NCBI GenBank assembly: GCA_011634665.1
Contig: WAEK01000002.1
Coordinates: 951,001-1,015,000 of the forward strand
Reading direction: 5' to 3'
Origin: Mortierella sp. BCC40632
Lineage: Eukaryota > Mortierellomycota > Mortierellomycetes > Mortierellales > Mortierellaceae
DNA: 64,000 nt
How positions within the stretch are numbered: position 1 is the stretch's first letter; every line of letters begins with the position of its first letter. A model generated the notes under the pieces. It did no database searches, was not told the origin of the DNA, and worked only from the letters and a program-made list of their open reading frames with translations. Made by a program: the position numbers and the translations under genes. Positions 60,140 to 64,000 of this stretch are shown here, piece after piece.

Positions 60140-61927
60140 AAGAAAAGGGAGCACGTATTAGATGGCGACATTACTAATCATCAACTTTAGCTTCAAGACA
60201 ATATTTCTTTACCTGTTGGTATTCTACGTCAAAGAGCTTCACTGCTCTTCCTTCTAGGACTGCCCAGTACCTCCTCCAAGACTAGAAGAATAATGGTCAA
60301 GGAACTGGATGGTTAGTATTGCAGCTCCAAATCATTTGACAACTCTACATAGTGCCACAAACATAAAGACAATCGAGCAAACAAGAACAAAATATCCACC
60401 TACAGCCATCCCTCCACTGCGAGTCATGAATGTAAGATTGCCCTGGTACAAGATTTCTGTCTCCCAGGACAGGTCCTCAACTGGTTCCTCAAGTACATGA
60501 AGTCCGATCATAATCACGATTTCACAGTCGGATTTGACGTTCGACTTGTTCGAATCATCCATGGTCGGGCGACGAAGCTTGTATGTCCTCACTGTCTTTT
60601 CCATTGATTCAAGACAAAAGTTGAGATCGAGATAACCAAGGACCACTGTTTGGTTGTTCGATAATCCCGCCATGGTTCCCAGTTTCGTGGCAATTGGACT
60701 TCCCAGGACTGTCATCTCTAGTTGGAAAGGCTCATTCACATCGCTGCAGTACCATAGACAAACCAATATGTCAGTCATCAATCATCCAATAACCCTTGTT
60801 GTTTGATAGGCGTATGCTAGCAACAAAAAAAAAAAAAAAAAAAAAAAAAAGCCGGCTTACAATAGAAATATCTCATTCATTGTTGCAATGGTTCCTGGAT
60901 TGTCCTTGAAGGACCTGGATGGATGAGATGTGCGTTCGACATTGCCCACTCGAAGATTCCACTCGATATCGAAAATTTTTGAGGTCGCCTTGTTAGTGAC
61001 CTGCATTGCTATTGAAGGTAATACAATACGCCAGGTTATTAGAACCGAACCACAAGACAGCAAGAGTTGACTTGATGCTAAATAGCCTTACGTTTGACAA
61101 GGAGTAGACCTGTAGGTTCATTGGTGTTGTTGTATGCAGAACTAATGCGCCTACCAAGAGTTCAAAGTCCATAAGTTACAGAATGCATGTTAGAGTCATC
61201 GTCTAATATCCTTCCTTCACCCCCCTCCCCTTCTCTCCCTCTTTTTTCTTTGAGTATTGAAGCAGCCATTCAGTTGTGGGGTTATTGACGGTAAGCCTTA
61301 CTCTTTACTGGATTGGAACTGGTTGTCATCAAAGGTATCCCACATGTGCTCCGATTTGAGAACATTGCTGATCGGCGATAGTGTATGATGTTCAACACAT
61401 CCCCGGATCCAAGCACGTCTCTGTGGCGAAAATTGTTCCAACGAGGAAACGGACAGAGGACAATGAACAAGTGCAGGTTGATATTCCTTTGCAAAGCCTT
61501 TGGCGGATCCAGGACTTAGAGGACTCTTCAATCCATGCCAAAGACTTCCGCCTCCACTGCTTCCAACCATCGATCCGCTTTTCCCGTTCTTGCCATACCA
61601 ACTGGATCTGTTGCTCGTTGATTTGCTGTTTACGCTCAAAAACTGACTGCCTGGGTCATCGACAGGAGAAGTTGAGGATCCGGATTTGATCACTTCGCTT
61701 AACGAAAAATTATGACAAGAGGCCGAATCGGATCCGACTCCAATCCGGGAATCGATTGTTACTGAAGATGAAGTCTTTTCGATCTTGGGGTATGCGCTGG
61801 CTGTTGATCGCCTCTTCTTGTCTCCAGGGAGAGGTATCTTCTTTGCCTGTTTGTTCAGGTAGTTGGCGGGGATAGACAGTGCATCCTGTAGATCCTTGCT
61901 GAACCGTCTGAATGCGTCGTGCTGCAT
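59659..61927 (-). CDS. Anillin/Bud4-like protein with C-terminal PH domain
   Basis: About six exons can be traced from ATG 61927. The first exon (to about 61300) gives 200 residues of Ser-rich sequence with basic patches. Short exons follow, with RISSAYNNTNEPTGLLLVK, then FDIEWNLRVGNVERTSHPSR and the PFQLEMTVLGSP region. These form a C2-like anillin-homology segment. Next comes LSWETEILYQGNLTFMTRSG, then a PH domain: SWRRYWAVLEGRAVKLFDVEYQQ, RRDVIAIVPLAHIIRV, and a closing helix AHLLEVWTAHLEEALDQY. This order, an anillin-homology region running into a PH domain, is that of Bud4/Mid2/anillin proteins, which scaffold septins and the contractile ring. The tail ends in a poly-Gly run. The exact family is inferred. 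Confidence 0.65.
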
Positions 61928-64000
61928 TGTTGTTTGCTGAAGAGCGGAGCCCTTTTTGTAGAGGTGGAATGAGTACAAGAAAAAGAGGAGAGAGAAGAGG
62001 AGGCGAGGAGAGAAGGAAGGAAGGGGAGGGAGGGAAGGAGTGAAAGAGTGAGATGGGAGAGAGCGGAGTGGGTAGCAGTCGAGTGTTTGACAACAGCGAG
62101 TGGAGAGGTAAAAGAAAACAGGCGGGTGAGGTAGCAGTGGTATAGGTAACGAAGGAGTGGAAGTGAGTGCCGTAATGGTCGCTAGAGCACAGATGCAGGC
62201 AAACGAAATGAAATGGCCACTGGAGCACTAGAGCCGGAAGAAAAAATATCGCTGCAGCAATCTCCTCTCACATGTGCCTGGTCTTTTTTTTTTTTTCTTC
62301 TTCTTTTTTTGCTCAACTGCTTTGCCCCTCTCTTGAGTCTCTCTCTCCCTCTCTCTCTTTCCCTTTCTCTCTCTTTCCTTTTGTTCGCTCGCTCGCTTTC
62401 TTCGTTTCTTACAGGCCACATTTTCTCTCTCGCTCACGTCCTTTGTCTTTCGTAAGTCCCCGCTCTAACTATACTTCCTTGTACGTTGGATGCTGCGAAA
62501 AGTGTTCCGCCCTAAACTAAACTGTAGGCCAAAAGCAGAGTTCGTGCAGGAGTGGCTTTCTTCGGAAGCAATCGTTCTTTTTTTTTTTTTTTTTTTTTTT
62601 CGCCTCTGCGTCATGATAGTTTCGAGAGGACGTTGTGGCGAATCCCATTGACGTCGATGCTCACCCCTTACCCGTCACACCGACCAAAGCCAGCCAGCCA
62701 ATCACTACCACCAGGGGGTCACATCGCACTATGACTTTCTATCTGTGTGTTCACGGTGAGCCGCGTAGATTTGCTACAGCCGTCACACAACCGTCCTAGA
62801 AAACCAATAGTGCACGCGTCTGTCGGTGGTCCAGTGGCTAAGACAAAGGAATAGGGGAGAGAGGAAGTAGGAGGGGGTCTCCAGAAAAGAGAAAAAGGGA
62901 AAGAGTGAGAGAGCGGGAGAGAGAGAGAGGACCTAAAAGCTGGATCCATTTCTCGGGCATGATAGTGCGCACCAGGCCTGCACGGGTTCTCCTATCGACC
63001 TATATTTTTTTTTTTTTTTTTTTTTTGTTTTTGTTTTTTTTTGTTTTTTCGGTTAGCGGTGATGCATACCAAAAGTAGCGGTAAATACAGATGACATGAA
63101 AATGCTATACAACCACCTCAACCGCTTCTCAGTAACAGGAGAAAAACTGTTCGAGGACAGCGAATAAAGAAGAAAAAAGTGAGGTAGTTCCATTCTGCGC
63201 ATTTACCCATTTTCACAGGTTCCCAGACGAGTTCCTATAGAAGGTATGTGTGCTCCTGATCGATAAGATTCCATTCTCTTTGACATTGGTTCTCTGCGGC
63301 AGACGGGCGGTATGCTAATACATTCTGCGCCAGTGCCTGTTAGGCTGCAATGAAACCGCTCTCAGAACGTCTCTTCATTCCATTGCGTGGAGAGTGTGTA
63401 ATTGCCTCCCGCCTCCTTTTCCAAACAGCTTGAGGTGAAGGGGGAGAGAACGAGAGAAGATATGCGAGAGAAAGAAGGAAAAGAGCTGGCCTGCCCAAGT
63501 GAAGAAAGGGATAATGGCCTCCTTGGCCCTGGCACAAGGATGCCGATCCGCGGATAGCTACTGACTTTTTGACTTTCCCCCCCTCCTTTCCCCCTTTAGC
63601 AAAAAGTCTCTTTCCCCTTCTCTTGCCAGCCCACCTGGGGTCAAGGGATCTGGTCGGGTCAAAGGAACCTGTCAGGTCGAAGGATCGGGTCAAGTTGAGG
63701 GACGTTGGGAGGCTGACCCAAGGACCAGTCGGCTTCCTTCGATTTTGAAAGGCTCTGAGAGCACGCCTCAAAATAGCCCATGTTGAATGGGTCTGTATGG
63801 TGCATGCAAGTCAACACTCTAATTTCACATTGTGAGGGTATCAACAACATCCGTCGTAACAAAGTGCCCAGGAAAGAAACGACGGAAAAGAGTGAGGCGA
63901 TTGATAAAGGCATGCATACCGGATGCAGGATATGTCGGTGACAAGGGTCATTTCCGTAAACCTTCTTTCGTACAACGATGTCCCTCCTTTGTTTCCTCTG
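61928..64000. other. No gene recognised
   Basis: This is the 5' flank of the PH-domain gene (GA/GGA-rich 61978-62060; T- and CT-rich around 62283-62400) and sequence without convincing coding content. T-runs are at about 62579-62600 and 63006-63046. Imperfect repeats of GGGTCAAAGGATC lie at about 63638-63705. Confidence 0.5.

Noticed and set aside
62213..62455. Hydrophobic plus-strand frame
   Set aside because: Translation of CT/T-rich sequence; no family support.
63340..63771. 143-residue minus-strand frame with repeated LTRSFDLTGSFDP-type units
   Set aside because: It arises from a short imperfect DNA repeat near 63640-63705 and GA-rich sequence; no homologue recognised.

Overview
The window reads as nuclear DNA of an early-diverging filamentous fungus. 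The gene set, the short GT-AG introns with TAG/CAG acceptors, the many long A/T homopolymers and the mobile elements fit best with Mortierellomycotina or a related Mucoromycota lineage. That placement is inferred from gene content; no marker gene proves it. All genes below were joined by hand from exon frames and splice phases.

Layout. 1-2.7 kb: no gene recognised. 2.5-4.5 kb: a GCN4/CPC1-type bZIP gene (+) with two upstream ORFs and GCN4-type sites in its promoter. 4.8-5.4 kb: URM1 (-), whose terminal Gly-Gly lies behind an in-frame UGA in the +1 frame. 5.9-8.8 kb: DHHC palmitoyltransferase (+). 9.3-12.4 kb: membrane-anchored double amidohydrolase (+). 12.5-13.1 kb: small membrane protein, perhaps APQ12-like (-). 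13.5-15.8 kb: YSC84-type SYLF-SH3 protein (-) with two GC-AG introns. 17.3-18.8 kb: SCS7-type fatty acid 2-hydroxylase (+). 19.2-21.3 kb: a repeat island with an inverted-repeat pair, tRNA-Gln(CUG) and poly(A)-tailed retroelement ends, one of them a 5'-truncated LINE with a 19-bp target-site duplication. 21.5-22.8 kb: NIP30/FAM192A-type protein (-). 23.0-24.4 kb: cystinosin homologue (-).

25.4-38 kb is the most unusual region. It holds two copies, on the minus strand, of a very large Fanzor-type gene (the eukaryotic TnpB-like RuvC nuclease family). Copy B is split: its N-terminal half with RuvC-I is at 34.2-38.0 kb and its C-terminal RuvC/zinc-finger half is at 25.4-26.7 kb. A nearly complete second copy (A, 26.7-31.9 kb) sits between the halves. 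The simplest reading is that copy A inserted into an intron of the older copy B. Both copies carry lesions. They share an uncharacterised N-terminal region of roughly 800-1000 residues in the same exon order. 38-43.6 kb holds a decayed Crypton-like ORF and otherwise no intact gene.

43.6-45.1 kb: coiled-coil protein of unknown function (+). 45.6-49.0 kb: YSH1/CPSF73 pre-mRNA 3'-end endonuclease (-). 49.4-52.6 kb: PRP28/DDX23 helicase (+). 52.8-54.2 kb: ER J-domain membrane protein (-). 54.7-58.6 kb: SERCA-type Ca2+ ATPase (-). 59.7-61.9 kb: anillin/Bud4-like PH-domain protein (-). 62-64 kb: nothing recognised. The housekeeping genes are independent units with no operons; YSH1 and PRP28 are divergent neighbours that both act in mRNA processing.
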